Below, one piece after another: positions 1 to 7,671 of a stretch of 64,000 nt of DNA; within the stretch, counting starts at the first letter, position 1, and each line of letters starts with the position of its first letter. Origin of the DNA: Gordonia amarae NBRC 15530 (lineage in GTDB: Bacteria; Actinomycetota; Actinomycetes; Mycobacteriales; Mycobacteriaceae); NCBI RefSeq assembly GCF_000241345.1, contig NZ_BAED01000061.1, forward strand, positions 140,606-204,605, written 5' to 3'. The translations under genes and the position numbers were made by a program. The notes below the pieces were generated by a model that was not told the origin of the DNA, made no database searches, and was given only the letters and a program-made list of their open reading frames with translations.

Positions 1-1
1 G

Positions 2-664
2 ATCGCCGACCTCGCCGACGACAAGGGCAAGGATCTGGCCGCCGAGCTGGGCACCAGCTACGTGCGCACCGACGCCACCAGCACCGACGACGTCAACAAC
101 GCCCTCGCCGAAGCCGAGGGACTCGGGCCGCTGCGCGTGGTCGTCGACACCCACGGCGGGCCGGCCTCGGGCGGGCGGCTGGTGGGCAAGGACGGCTCAC
201 CGCTCGACCTCGACGGCTTCCGCAAGACGATCGACATCTACCTCACCGGGGTGTTCAATGTCCTGCGCCTGTCGGCGGCGGCGATGGCGCGCACCGAACC
301 CACCGACTCGGGCCGCGGCGTCATCATCACCACGGCGTCCATCGCCGCCTACGAGGGCCAGATCGGCCAACTCCCCTACGCCGCAGCCAAAGGCGGCGTC
401 GCCGCGATGACCCTGGTGGCCGCACGCGACCTGTCCCCGCTGGGCATCCGGGTGGCCACCATCGCCCCCGGCACCATCAACACCCCGGCCTACGGCAAGT
501 CCGCCGACCAGCTCGAGGAGTACTGGGGCAAGCAGGTGCCGTGGCCCAAGCGCATGGGTCGCCCCGCCGAATACGCCACCCTCGCAGCCCAGATCGTCGA
601 GAACGATTACCTCAACGGCGAGGTCATCCGCCTCGACGGGGCCCTGCGCTTCGGCCCCCGATAG
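2..664 (+). CDS. SDR family oxidoreductase (5' partial)
   Basis: C-terminal part of a short-chain dehydrogenase/reductase. The reading frame is open to the window edge, so the N-terminal Rossmann glycine motif lies upstream. Visible are the start of the second half of the NAD(P)-binding region, the catalytic Ser in ITTASIAAYEG, the YAAAK (Tyr-x3-Lys) catalytic pair, and the IAPGTINTP segment typical after the active site. Family members use NAD(P)H to oxidise or reduce hydroxyacyl-CoAs or alcohols. The divergent neighbours encode a crotonase and acyl-CoA dehydrogenases, so a 3-hydroxyacyl-CoA dehydrogenase role in a beta-oxidation-like pathway is plausible, but that is inferred from context. 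It converges with the crotonase gene, with repeat A1 between them. Confidence 0.85.
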   Translation: MADLADDKGKDLAAELGTSYVRTDATSTDDVNNALAEAEGLGPLRVVVDTHGGPASGGRLVGKDGSPLDLDGFRKTIDIYLTGVFNVLRLSAAAMARTEPTDSGRGVIITTASIAAYEGQIGQLPYAAAKGGVAAMTLVAARDLSPLGIRVATIAPGTINTPAYGKSADQLEEYWGKQVPWPKRMGRPAEYATLAAQIVENDYLNGEVIRLDGALRFGPR

Positions 665-704
665 AGCCGAGCGTCACCGGACCCGGGGCCGACGCGACCA
701 CACA

Positions 705-781
705 TCTTGACCCCTGAGGCCGAAGCGACGAAGGAGCGAGGGTCACGAAGGGTCCGGTGAGACAAGAATCCTCACCGGACC
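705..781. repeat. Intergenic palindromic repeat, family A copy 1
   Basis: A 53-bp unit at 705-757 matches, on the reverse strand, units at 40627-40680 and 63858-63912 with about one mismatch. It is followed by a 10-bp inverted repeat, GGTCCGGTGA (751-760) and TCACCGGACC (772-781). It sits between two convergent genes, so the hairpin may also terminate transcription from both sides. Confidence 0.75.
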
Positions 782-803
782 ACCCCGAAACCCCTATGCC
801 CCG

Positions 804-1577
804 CTACCCTTTCGGCGCGGTCAGCCGAGCGATCGTCGCCCGGAAATCATCGGTCTGGAACGACAGTTCCTCTGCCATATTCGCGTAGTCCAGGCTCGCG
901 AGCACCGCACGTTCGAGGTGGATGTTGAGCATCCGCTTGGTCGCCTCGACGGCCTGCTGCGGCAACTCCATCATCTTCTTGGCGCACGCGATGGCCTCGG
1001 AGAGAGGATCGTCCACGACGTGATTGGCCAGTCCCAGCGCCACCGCCCGCTCGGCGGGGATCCGGGTGCCGGTGAGCGCGAACTCCTTGGCCTGCAACAG
1101 GCTGATCTGCAACGGCCAGGTCAGCGGACCACCGTCGGCCGCGACCAAACCTACCTGCACGTGCGGATCGGCGAGATACGCCGTCGGCGCCATGTACACG
1201 GTGTCGCTCAAAGCCACCAGGCTGCAACCCAATCCGACGGCCGGACCGTTGACGGCGGCCACCACCGGAATCCGGCAGCGCGCCATCCCGAGCACCAGTT
1301 CCCGCCCGTGCCGGATCGTCTTGGCGCGCAACGCCGCATCCTGCCCCAGTTCGGCGAGGTAGGTGAAATCGCCACCGGCGGAGAAGGCCTTGCCCCTGCC
1401 AGTCAGCACCGCGGCCCGCACCTGCGGATCGTCGGTGAGCTGATCCCACAACGATGCCAGCCCCGAGTGCAGGTTGTCGTTGACGGCGTTGAGGGCGTCG
1501 GGACGGTTGAGGGTGATGATCCGCAACGCGCCTTCGGCGGTCACCTCGATCTCGTCGGGCATTCCGTACATGTTCAC
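804..1577 (-). CDS. Enoyl-CoA hydratase/isomerase family protein with atypical active site
   Basis: Crotonase-fold protein of 257 aa, a normal length for the family. The oxyanion-hole segments are clear: GKAFSAGGD at about residues 62-70 and NGPAVGLGCSL at 110-120. The two glutamates that catalyse hydration in classical enoyl-CoA hydratases align here with Ser119 (GLGCS) and His139 (ADPH). It is therefore unlikely to be an ordinary hydratase and may be an isomerase, hydrolase, lyase or divergent hydratase. The start overlaps the stop of the upstream acyl-CoA dehydrogenase by 4 nt (1574-1577), indicating translational coupling in a three-gene operon. Family assignment is firm; the reaction is unknown. 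Confidence 0.85.
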   Translation of the reverse strand: MNMYGMPDEIEVTAEGALRIITLNRPDALNAVNDNLHSGLASLWDQLTDDPQVRAAVLTGRGKAFSAGGDFTYLAELGQDAALRAKTIRHGRELVLGMARCRIPVVAAVNGPAVGLGCSLVALSDTVYMAPTAYLADPHVQVGLVAADGGPLTWPLQISLLQAKEFALTGTRIPAERAVALGLANHVVDDPLSEAIACAKKMMELPQQAVEATKRMLNIHLERAVLASLDYANMAEELSFQTDDFRATIARLTAPKG

Positions 1578-2659
1578 ACTCCCAATCCCAGTAGCCGCGA
1601 GGCGATGATGTTCTTCTGAATCTGCGACGTCCCGCCCATCACGCTCTGCGCCCGCGAATACAGGTACGAGCTGAGCAGTTCCGGATCGGAGGTCCCGGCC
1701 ACCGACACAGACGCGTGCCCAACGGTCTGCTCGGTCCAGGTCATCAGCAGTTTGTCCAGCGAGCCCTCCGAGGTGTGCGAGACCCCGTCGAGCTGTTCGG
1801 ACAGTCTGCGCCGCACATGCAGCCGCAGCATCTCGGTTTCGACTGCTGCCAAGGCCAATTCGTCGGTGGGCTCGTCCACTCGGGATACCAGCGACTGCAC
1901 CGTCTTGGCGTACCGGGCCACGTACCCCAGCGTCGACGGTTCCCGTTCATGCCCGACGACGGTCATGGCCATCGCCCAGCCGTCGCCGGGCGCACCGACG
2001 ATGTTCCCGGCCGGAACCCGGACGTCGTCGAAGGTCACCTGCCCGAACTCGGTGGTGATGCCGCTGATCATCTTCAGCGGCCGCTGCACGATGCCGGGTG
2101 TGTCCATCGGCACGATGAACGCCGAGATCCCCCGGTGCCGAGGCACATCCGGGTCGGTGCGGGCCAGCAGCAGACACCAGTCGGCGATGTCGGAGTAGCT
2201 GGTCCAGATCTTGTGCCCGTTGATGACGTACTCGTCGCCCTCGCGGACGGCGGCCGTGCGCAGCGACGCCAGGTCCGAACCGGCGCCCGGTTCGGAAAAC
2301 CCCTGACACCAGCGCTGGGTGCCGTCGATCATGCCGGGCAGGAAACGCTCCTGCAGTTCGGCGCTGCCGTGCCGGCACAGTCCGTGCAGCAGGTAGCCCA
2401 GGCTCGGCCGGGGCGGGGCACCGGCTTTGGCGAGTTCCTCGTCGAGGATCACGTCGTAGACGGGCGGCAGGTCGTGGCCGCCGAATCTCTTGGGCCACGA
2501 CAGCCCGAAGAATCCGGCGCCGTACAGCGCCTGGTGCCATTCGCCCTGCCGCGACCAGTACTCGTCGCCGGAGGTCGGGAAGTCCTTGGCGTTGTCGGCG
2601 AGCCAGGCCCGCAGCCTGGCGCGGAACTGCGCCTCGTCGGGCGAGTCACGATAGTCCAC
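1574..2659 (-). CDS. Acyl-CoA dehydrogenase, larger subunit-like
   Basis: A 361-aa flavoprotein of the acyl-CoA dehydrogenase family, expected to oxidise an acyl-CoA to its 2,3-enoyl-CoA using FAD. The FAD/substrate region SEPGAGSDLASL and the INGHKIWTSYSD segment are well conserved. At the C-terminus the site equivalent to the MCAD catalytic glutamate reads MGGTSQIQ, with Gly instead of Glu, so the base must lie elsewhere or in a partner subunit. The gene overlaps its upstream acyl-CoA dehydrogenase by 14 nt. Such paired genes in actinobacteria often encode heterotetramers (known for the steroid enzymes ChsE1-ChsE2). The substrate cannot be read from the sequence. Confidence 0.88.
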   Translation of the reverse strand: MDYRDSPDEAQFRARLRAWLADNAKDFPTSGDEYWSRQGEWHQALYGAGFFGLSWPKRFGGHDLPPVYDVILDEELAKAGAPPRPSLGYLLHGLCRHGSAELQERFLPGMIDGTQRWCQGFSEPGAGSDLASLRTAAVREGDEYVINGHKIWTSYSDIADWCLLLARTDPDVPRHRGISAFIVPMDTPGIVQRPLKMISGITTEFGQVTFDDVRVPAGNIVGAPGDGWAMAMTVVGHEREPSTLGYVARYAKTVQSLVSRVDEPTDELALAAVETEMLRLHVRRRLSEQLDGVSHTSEGSLDKLLMTWTEQTVGHASVSVAGTSDPELLSSYLYSRAQSVMGGTSQIQKNIIASRLLGLGV

Positions 2660-3566
2660 TGCTGATCTCCTTCAACGTGACGGGGAATGTCTCGGTAGCC
2701 ACGAGGACCCGGCGCAGGTACAGGTGGGCCAGGCATTCCCAGGTGTTGCCGATGCCGCCGTGTACCTGGATCGAGTTCTCGCACACCGTGAGTGCCGAAC
2801 GCGCCGCGTACACCTTGGCCATCTGCGCGGCCCGCACCGCATCCTCGGGGTCGAGTTCGTCGACGGCCCAGGCGGCGTGCCGCACGATGCTGACCATGCC
2901 CTCGATCAGCGCGAGGCCTTCGGCCAGCAGATGCGCCACGGCCTGATACGAGCCGATGGTCTTGCCGTACTGTTCGCGGATCTTGGCGTAGTCGCAGGCG
3001 AGCGCGTGCGCCCCGCGGGCGGCGCCGAGCAGGTCGGCGGCGGTGGTGGTGAGCGCGAGGGCGTACCAGCGCCGGGCGTCGGCATCGGAGACGGTGCCCA
3101 CCGACTCACCCGCAGACCCGACCCGCGCCGACTCCCGGGTGAGGTCGGCGCAGACCGCGGCATCGCCGGGGGTGCCGAGCAACACGGTGGTGCCGTCGAG
3201 GCTCACCACACGCTCACTGCCGCGTGCGTCGATGGCGATGTCGCCGATGGCGACGGTGGCGCCCTCGCCTGTGCCCCCGGCTTCCGATGCCGAGGCGTGC
3301 CGGAGCAGATCATCGGCGAGGATCGGCCCGAGGAACGGCGTGTCCACGAGGCCGCGGGCCAGTTCTTCGGCCACCACCGCGACCTCGACGCCCGAGGCGC
3401 CGTCGGAACGGAGCGTGCGCCACCCGGAGCCGGTGACGGCGGCGTCGAGCCGGGAGCGGCGCTGCGCGGAGTCGAGTGCGGCCACCGATTCGGGGCCGAG
3501 GTCGGTGGCAAGTTTGGCGGCGGCGTCGCGGAGTTGCGCCTGCTCGCTGGTCAACCGTGCGTCCAT
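2646..3566 (-). CDS. Acyl-CoA dehydrogenase, smaller subunit-like
   Basis: A 306-aa divergent acyl-CoA dehydrogenase, shorter than the usual 380-400 aa. The N-terminus has the helical LTSEQAQLRDAAAKL start, and the C-terminal domain keeps IQVHGGIGNTWE. The protein ends soon after, without the terminal catalytic-Glu segment. The poorly conserved middle (about residues 90-170) suggests a degenerate FAD site. Its 14-nt overlap with the next dehydrogenase suggests the two form one alpha2beta2-type enzyme; this is an inference from family precedent. It is the first gene of the minus-strand operon, and its promoter region is shared with the divergent reductase and contains a strong palindrome. Confidence 0.82.
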   Translation of the reverse strand: MDARLTSEQAQLRDAAAKLATDLGPESVAALDSAQRRSRLDAAVTGSGWRTLRSDGASGVEVAVVAEELARGLVDTPFLGPILADDLLRHASASEAGGTGEGATVAIGDIAIDARGSERVVSLDGTTVLLGTPGDAAVCADLTRESARVGSAGESVGTVSDADARRWYALALTTTAADLLGAARGAHALACDYAKIREQYGKTIGSYQAVAHLLAEGLALIEGMVSIVRHAAWAVDELDPEDAVRAAQMAKVYAARSALTVCENSIQVHGGIGNTWECLAHLYLRRVLVATETFPVTLKEISSGLS

Positions 3567-3627
3567 CGGTCTCCTAACACGGATCAGGAAGGTTGAGATT
3601 CGGGGAACTTGAGAGGATGCTACCTCA

Positions 3628-3650
3628 ATGTGAGAATATGATTCTCACAT
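3628..3650. promoter_or_regulatory. 23-bp perfect palindrome, candidate operator
   Basis: Arms ATGTGAGAAT and ATTCTCACAT flank a central ATG, giving 10-bp perfect symmetry in the 185-bp divergent intergenic region between the acyl-CoA dehydrogenase pair and the reductase. A second, weaker inverted repeat TTGAG-N10-CTCAA lies just beside it (3609-3628). The size and symmetry fit a TetR- or GntR-type operator controlling both directions. No regulator gene is adjacent in the window. Confidence 0.6.
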
Positions 3651-3751
3651 CAATAGAACTGCAATACCGTCGCGGTTGGCAAGCCGGGATCCGCAGGCCC
3701 GGACCCGGAGCCGCCCCTGCCGCGACGGCAGCCCTACAGAGGAGAGAGGCC

Positions 3752-4777
3752 GTGTCGAGAGCCCCGATGTTCCAGCGCGCCACCGTCACCCGCGTCATCA
3801 AGGAGACGGCCGATGCGCGGACCTTCGTCCTCGCGCCCGAAGACGGCCCGCTCACCTACCGCGCGGGCCAGTACTGCACGTTCCGTGTCGAGGTCGACGG
3901 CGAGACGCTGTACCGCTCGTACTCGATGTCCAGCTCCCCCGACACCGACGACGAACTGTGCACCACCGTCAAACGAGTCCCCGGCGGCAAGGTGTCCAAC
4001 TGGCTGCTCGACAACATCGCCGACGGCGACACCCTGGAGATGACCAGGGCTTTCGGCACCTTCTGCCTCAAGGACGGCCACAAGCCCGTCATCGGGTACA
4101 GCGGGGGCAGCGGCATCACACCGATCCTGTCGCTGGCCAAGTCGGCCCTGGCCACCACCGACCGCGACGTCTACCTGCTGTGCGCCGACCGCGACGCCGA
4201 CGCAGCCATCTTCACCGCCGCCGTCGACGACCTCCTTGCCCGCTATCCGGGCAGGCTGACGGTCCGGCGCAGCTTCGACGTCGAGAACGGCTTCCTCACC
4301 CGCGACGCGGTGACCGCGTTTCTCGGCGACCTCTCCGACGCCGACCACTACATCTGCGGCCCCGAACCGTTCATGGATGTGGTCGAGGCGGCCGTCACCG
4401 GCCGCGGCACCCTGTTCGTCGAGCGTTTCGGCGGGGCGGCACAGTTACCCGAGGGTGCCGAGACTCAGACCACCCCCGCAGCGGACACCGCCGACAAGGT
4501 GAGCGGCACCGTCACCATCACGCTCAAACGCAAGAAGGTCACCGTGGACCGTGCGGCCGGTGAGACCATCCTCGAGGCGGCCCGCCGCGGCGGTCTCACC
4601 CCGCCGTTCTCCTGCGAGGCCGGCAACTGCGCCACCTGCATCGCCCACCTCGAGGAGGGCACCGCCACGATGCGCGTCAACGACGCTCTCGAGGACGACG
4701 AGATCGAGGACGGCTACACCCTGACCTGCCAAGCCGTACCCGACTGCGCCACGACTGTGGTCACATATGAGGACTGA
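3752..4777 (+). CDS. KshB-like ferredoxin reductase with C-terminal 2Fe-2S domain
   Basis: Electron-transfer flavoprotein of about 341 aa that passes electrons from NAD(P)H through FAD and a plant-type [2Fe-2S] cluster to an oxygenase. Visible are the FAD motif RSYSMSSSP, the nucleotide-binding GYSGGSGITPILS, the CGPEPFM segment, and the C-terminal CEAGNCATC cluster ligands with a fourth Cys in TLTCQA. Domain order matches KshB (3-ketosteroid 9-alpha-hydroxylase reductase) and PaaE/Hmp-type reductases. The GTG at 3752 is chosen because AGGAGAG lies 6 nt upstream; the frame stays open further upstream but without such a site. No Rieske oxygenase is adjacent, so the partner is unknown. Confidence 0.85.
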   Translation: MSRAPMFQRATVTRVIKETADARTFVLAPEDGPLTYRAGQYCTFRVEVDGETLYRSYSMSSSPDTDDELCTTVKRVPGGKVSNWLLDNIADGDTLEMTRAFGTFCLKDGHKPVIGYSGGSGITPILSLAKSALATTDRDVYLLCADRDADAAIFTAAVDDLLARYPGRLTVRRSFDVENGFLTRDAVTAFLGDLSDADHYICGPEPFMDVVEAAVTGRGTLFVERFGGAAQLPEGAETQTTPAADTADKVSGTVTITLKRKKVTVDRAAGETILEAARRGGLTPPFSCEAGNCATCIAHLEEGTATMRVNDALEDDEIEDGYTLTCQAVPDCATTVVTYED

Positions 4778-4804
4778 CGCAAGACAACGAAAGGTTAAAC
4801 CCCC

Positions 4805-5128
4805 ATGGCCAAAGGCATTCTGCTCGTCGAGAGCCACCCCAGTTCGCCCGAGCGCGACGCCGAGTTCAACGAGTGGTACGAGACCGTGCACATGCCGGAG
4901 GTGCTCGCCCTCGACGGTTTCGTCTCCGCCCGCCGGTTCCGTCCGGTCCGCCCCGGTGAACCCTATGTCGCGGTGTACGACATCGAAGCCGACGATGTCA
5001 CGGCTGCGGCCAAGGGTGTGTTCGCCGCGGCCAAGAGCGGTGGCTTCAATATGAGCGACTCGATGCAGTTCGATCCGCCGCCCGCCATGCGCATCCTCGA
5101 ACTGACCGCCGAACAGTCCGCACCGTAG
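4805..5128 (+). CDS. Small EthD-like ferredoxin-fold protein
   Basis: A 107-aa protein with an N-terminal KGILLVESHP strand and the FNEWYETVHMPEVLALDGFVSARRF segment typical of EthD/dimeric alpha-beta barrel proteins. Members act as small lyases, monooxygenases or accessory proteins in catabolic clusters. It lies 27 nt downstream of the reductase with a GAAAGG ribosome site and is probably cotranscribed. The precise function is unknown. Confidence 0.75.
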   Translation: MAKGILLVESHPSSPERDAEFNEWYETVHMPEVLALDGFVSARRFRPVRPGEPYVAVYDIEADDVTAAAKGVFAAAKSGGFNMSDSMQFDPPPAMRILELTAEQSAP

Positions 5129-5163
5129 GCAGCGAGGTGCGTAGGTAAGGAGCCGAAAGGCCA

Positions 5164-5251
5164 CCGGACCCAACGCGTCCCTCGCTCCTTCATCGCATCG
5201 GCATCAGGGATCAAGATGTTTGGTCACGCCCAACCATCTTGATCCCTGATG
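5164..5251. repeat. Palindromic repeat, family A copy 2, with long hairpin
   Basis: A divergent copy of the family A core (5164-5217) ends in a perfect 17-bp inverted repeat: 5202-5218 pairs with 5235-5251. The 16-nt loop itself contains a small TGGT...ACCA dyad. It lies between convergent genes, so it could work as a bidirectional terminator. Confidence 0.75.
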
Positions 5252-5292
5252 AACCTCGCGCGGCACCCGAAAACCCCGCGCTCCCAACAGGT

Positions 5293-6249
5293 CTACCGGA
5301 GGTCTTTGGCCATGTAGGCCACGGCCTCCCGGGTGCGGTCGCGGGAGGCGCGCAGTTCCTCGCGGGTGTCGCCGACGGGCAGCAGGCGCATCGAGATGTC
5401 GGTCACACCGGCGTCGATGTAGCGCTGGAATCCGGCCAGGATCTCGTCCTCGTCGCCGGCGAGGATCAGGTCACCGGCGTCTCGGGCATTGCCGTGGTCG
5501 AGCAGCCGCTGATAGTTGGGCGAGAACTCCGACTCGGTGAGCAGCAGGTTGGCACGCTCCCGCGCCTTGTCGACTTCCGAAGGGGCACACAGGCATACGG
5601 GGATTCCGGCGACGACGCGCGGCGCGGGACGCCCGGCGGCCTCGGCGGCAGCGTTGATGCGGGGTGCGATGTGGTCGCCGATCGCCTTCTCGTCAGCCAT
5701 CCACAGAATGGTGCCGTCGGCCCGCTCGCCCGCGATCTTGAGCATCACCGGCCCGAGCGCTGACAGCATCACCGGCAGCGGCGCGACGGGTTCAAGGTCG
5801 AGCGGATTGTGCACCGTGAACGAGTTGTTCTCCACATCGACAGGGCCCGGTCCGTGCAGTGCCTTGTCGAGGACGTCGAGAACATCGCGAGTGTAGGCGG
5901 CGGGCTTGGAGTACGGGATGCCAAGCATGTCCTGGACGATCCAGTGGTGCGACGGCCCGATGCCGAGCACCACCCGGCCACCGGAGACCGCATGCGCCGA
6001 AAGCACCTGCCGGGCAAGGGCGATCGGATGCTGAGCATGCAGGGGCACCACGGCCGTGCCGATCTCGACACGGCTGGTCTTGGCCCCGACCGCGGCGACC
6101 GCGATGAGCGCGTCGAAGTCGCTGGGCACCTGCGGAATCCAGATCGAGTCGAAGCCGGCGTTCTCCGCCCACTCCGCGTCCCTGATCATCCGGCCCAGTT
6201 TGCGGGCGGCGTCGCCGCCCTCCGGACCCACCATCACGCCCATGCGCAT
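5293..6249 (-). CDS. LLM-class flavin-dependent oxidoreductase
   Basis: Luciferase-like monooxygenase superfamily (TIM barrel) protein of 318 aa. In actinobacteria such proteins commonly use coenzyme F420, less often FMN. Family features are the N-terminal MGVMVGPEGG strand, AENAGFDSIWIPQV, the VEIGTAVVPLHAQHP segment and the SGGRVVLGIGPSHHWIV loop. The substrate is unknown; it lies in a catabolic neighbourhood divergent from an amidohydrolase. A second Met two residues downstream is an alternative start. F420 use is inferred from the taxon, not shown by the sequence. Confidence 0.85.
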   Translation of the reverse strand: MRMGVMVGPEGGDAARKLGRMIRDAEWAENAGFDSIWIPQVPSDFDALIAVAAVGAKTSRVEIGTAVVPLHAQHPIALARQVLSAHAVSGGRVVLGIGPSHHWIVQDMLGIPYSKPAAYTRDVLDVLDKALHGPGPVDVENNSFTVHNPLDLEPVAPLPVMLSALGPVMLKIAGERADGTILWMADEKAIGDHIAPRINAAAEAAGRPAPRVVAGIPVCLCAPSEVDKARERANLLLTESEFSPNYQRLLDHGNARDAGDLILAGDEDEILAGFQRYIDAGVTDISMRLLPVGDTREELRASRDRTREAVAYMAKDLR

Positions 6250-6363
6250 GTTGTTTCGCCTCCCAGCCGCCGGCAGACCGGCATCTGTTGAATATGCTAC
6301 TTGCAGAATGGGAGAATACCAATATCGTGGATGGTAGTCAGATTCTCGTCAGGAGGCCCACCT

Positions 6364-7629
6364 ATGAATCTCGATGATCTGGTGCTCATCAGCATCGACG
6401 ATCACGTCGTCGAACCACCGGACATGTTCCTGCGTCACGTTCCCGAGAAGTACAAGGATCAGGCGCCCGTCGTCTTCACCGACGAAAAGGGCGTGGACAA
6501 GTGGATGTACCAGGGCAAACAGGCCGGCGTGAGCGGCCTCAATGCCGTCGTCAGCTGGCCCGCCGAGGAGTGGGGCCGCGACCCCGCCGGCTTCGCCGAG
6601 ATGCGCCCGGGCGCCTATGACGTCCACGAGCGGGTCCGCGACATGAGCCGCAACGGCATCTGGGGTTCGATGTGTTTCCCCACCTTCACCGGCTTCTCCG
6701 CCCGGCACCTCAACCAGTATCAGGACCCGGTCACCCTGATCATGGTGTCGGCGTACAACGACTGGCACATCGACGAATGGTGCGGCGCCTACCCGGAACG
6801 TTTCGTCCCGCTCGCACTGCTGCCCACCTGGAATCCCGAGGCGATGTGCGCCGAGATCCGGCGGGTCGCGGCCAAGGGGTGCCGCGCGGTCACCATGCCC
6901 GAGATCCCGCATCTGGAAGGGCTGCCGAGCTACCACGACATCGACTACTGGGGTCCGGTGTTCCAGACGCTGTCGGACACCGGGCTGGTGATGTGCCTGC
7001 ACATCGGTTCCGGTTTCGGAGCCATCTCGATGGCCAAGGACGCCCCCATCGACAACCTGATCGTGCTGGCCACCCAGATCTCCGCGATCGCCGCGCAGGA
7101 TCTGCTGTGGGGTCCGGCGATGCGCGCCTACCCCGACCTCAAGTTCGCCTTCTCCGAGGGCGGCATCGGCTGGATCCCGTTCTATCTCGACCGCTGCGAC
7201 CGGCATTACACCAACCAGAAGTGGCTGCGCCGCGACTTCGGCGGCAAACTGCCGAGTGAGGTGTTCCGCGAGCACTCACTGGCCTGCTACGTCACCGACC
7301 CGACGGCGCTGTTGCTGCGCAACGAGATCGGCATCGACATCATCGCCTGGGAGTGCGATTACCCGCATTCGGACTGCTTCTGGCCCAACGCCGCCGAGCT
7401 CATGCTCGACGAGCTCAACCGGGCCGGGGCGTCGGATTCGGATATCGACAAGATCGGCTGGCAGAACTCGGCCCGCTTCTTCAACTGGGATCCGCTGAAG
7501 CACCATACCCGCGAGGAGATCTCGGTGGGCGCGCTGCGCCAGGCGGCCGCCGATGTCGACGTGTCCATCCGCTCCCGCGCCGAATGGGCCCGGCGCTACC
7601 ACGAGAAGCAGGCCGCTGCCGCGACTTGA
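6364..7629 (+). CDS. Amidohydrolase family protein (ACMSD-like)
   Basis: A 421-aa metal-dependent hydrolase or decarboxylase of the amidohydrolase-2 family. The N-terminus has the metal-binding DDHVVEPP (D-x-H variant), followed by MCLHIGSGFG with a ligand His and a DYPHSDCFWP segment near the C-terminus with the late His/Asp. Relatives include 2-amino-3-carboxymuconate-semialdehyde decarboxylase and many uncharacterised mycobacterial proteins. The start at 6364 is supported by an AGGAGG site 7 nt upstream; the frame extends to 6301 without one. The promoter region (6300-6350) contains GAGAAT and ATTCTC half-sites resembling the palindrome at 3628, so the two operons may share a regulator. 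Confidence 0.85.
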   Translation: MNLDDLVLISIDDHVVEPPDMFLRHVPEKYKDQAPVVFTDEKGVDKWMYQGKQAGVSGLNAVVSWPAEEWGRDPAGFAEMRPGAYDVHERVRDMSRNGIWGSMCFPTFTGFSARHLNQYQDPVTLIMVSAYNDWHIDEWCGAYPERFVPLALLPTWNPEAMCAEIRRVAAKGCRAVTMPEIPHLEGLPSYHDIDYWGPVFQTLSDTGLVMCLHIGSGFGAISMAKDAPIDNLIVLATQISAIAAQDLLWGPAMRAYPDLKFAFSEGGIGWIPFYLDRCDRHYTNQKWLRRDFGGKLPSEVFREHSLACYVTDPTALLLRNEIGIDIIAWECDYPHSDCFWPNAAELMLDELNRAGASDSDIDKIGWQNSARFFNWDPLKHHTREEISVGALRQAAADVDVSIRSRAEWARRYHEKQAAAAT

Positions 7630-7671
7630 TTTGTGCCTCAGAGGGTTTCGAGGTGGTCCGGTGACGCGCGA

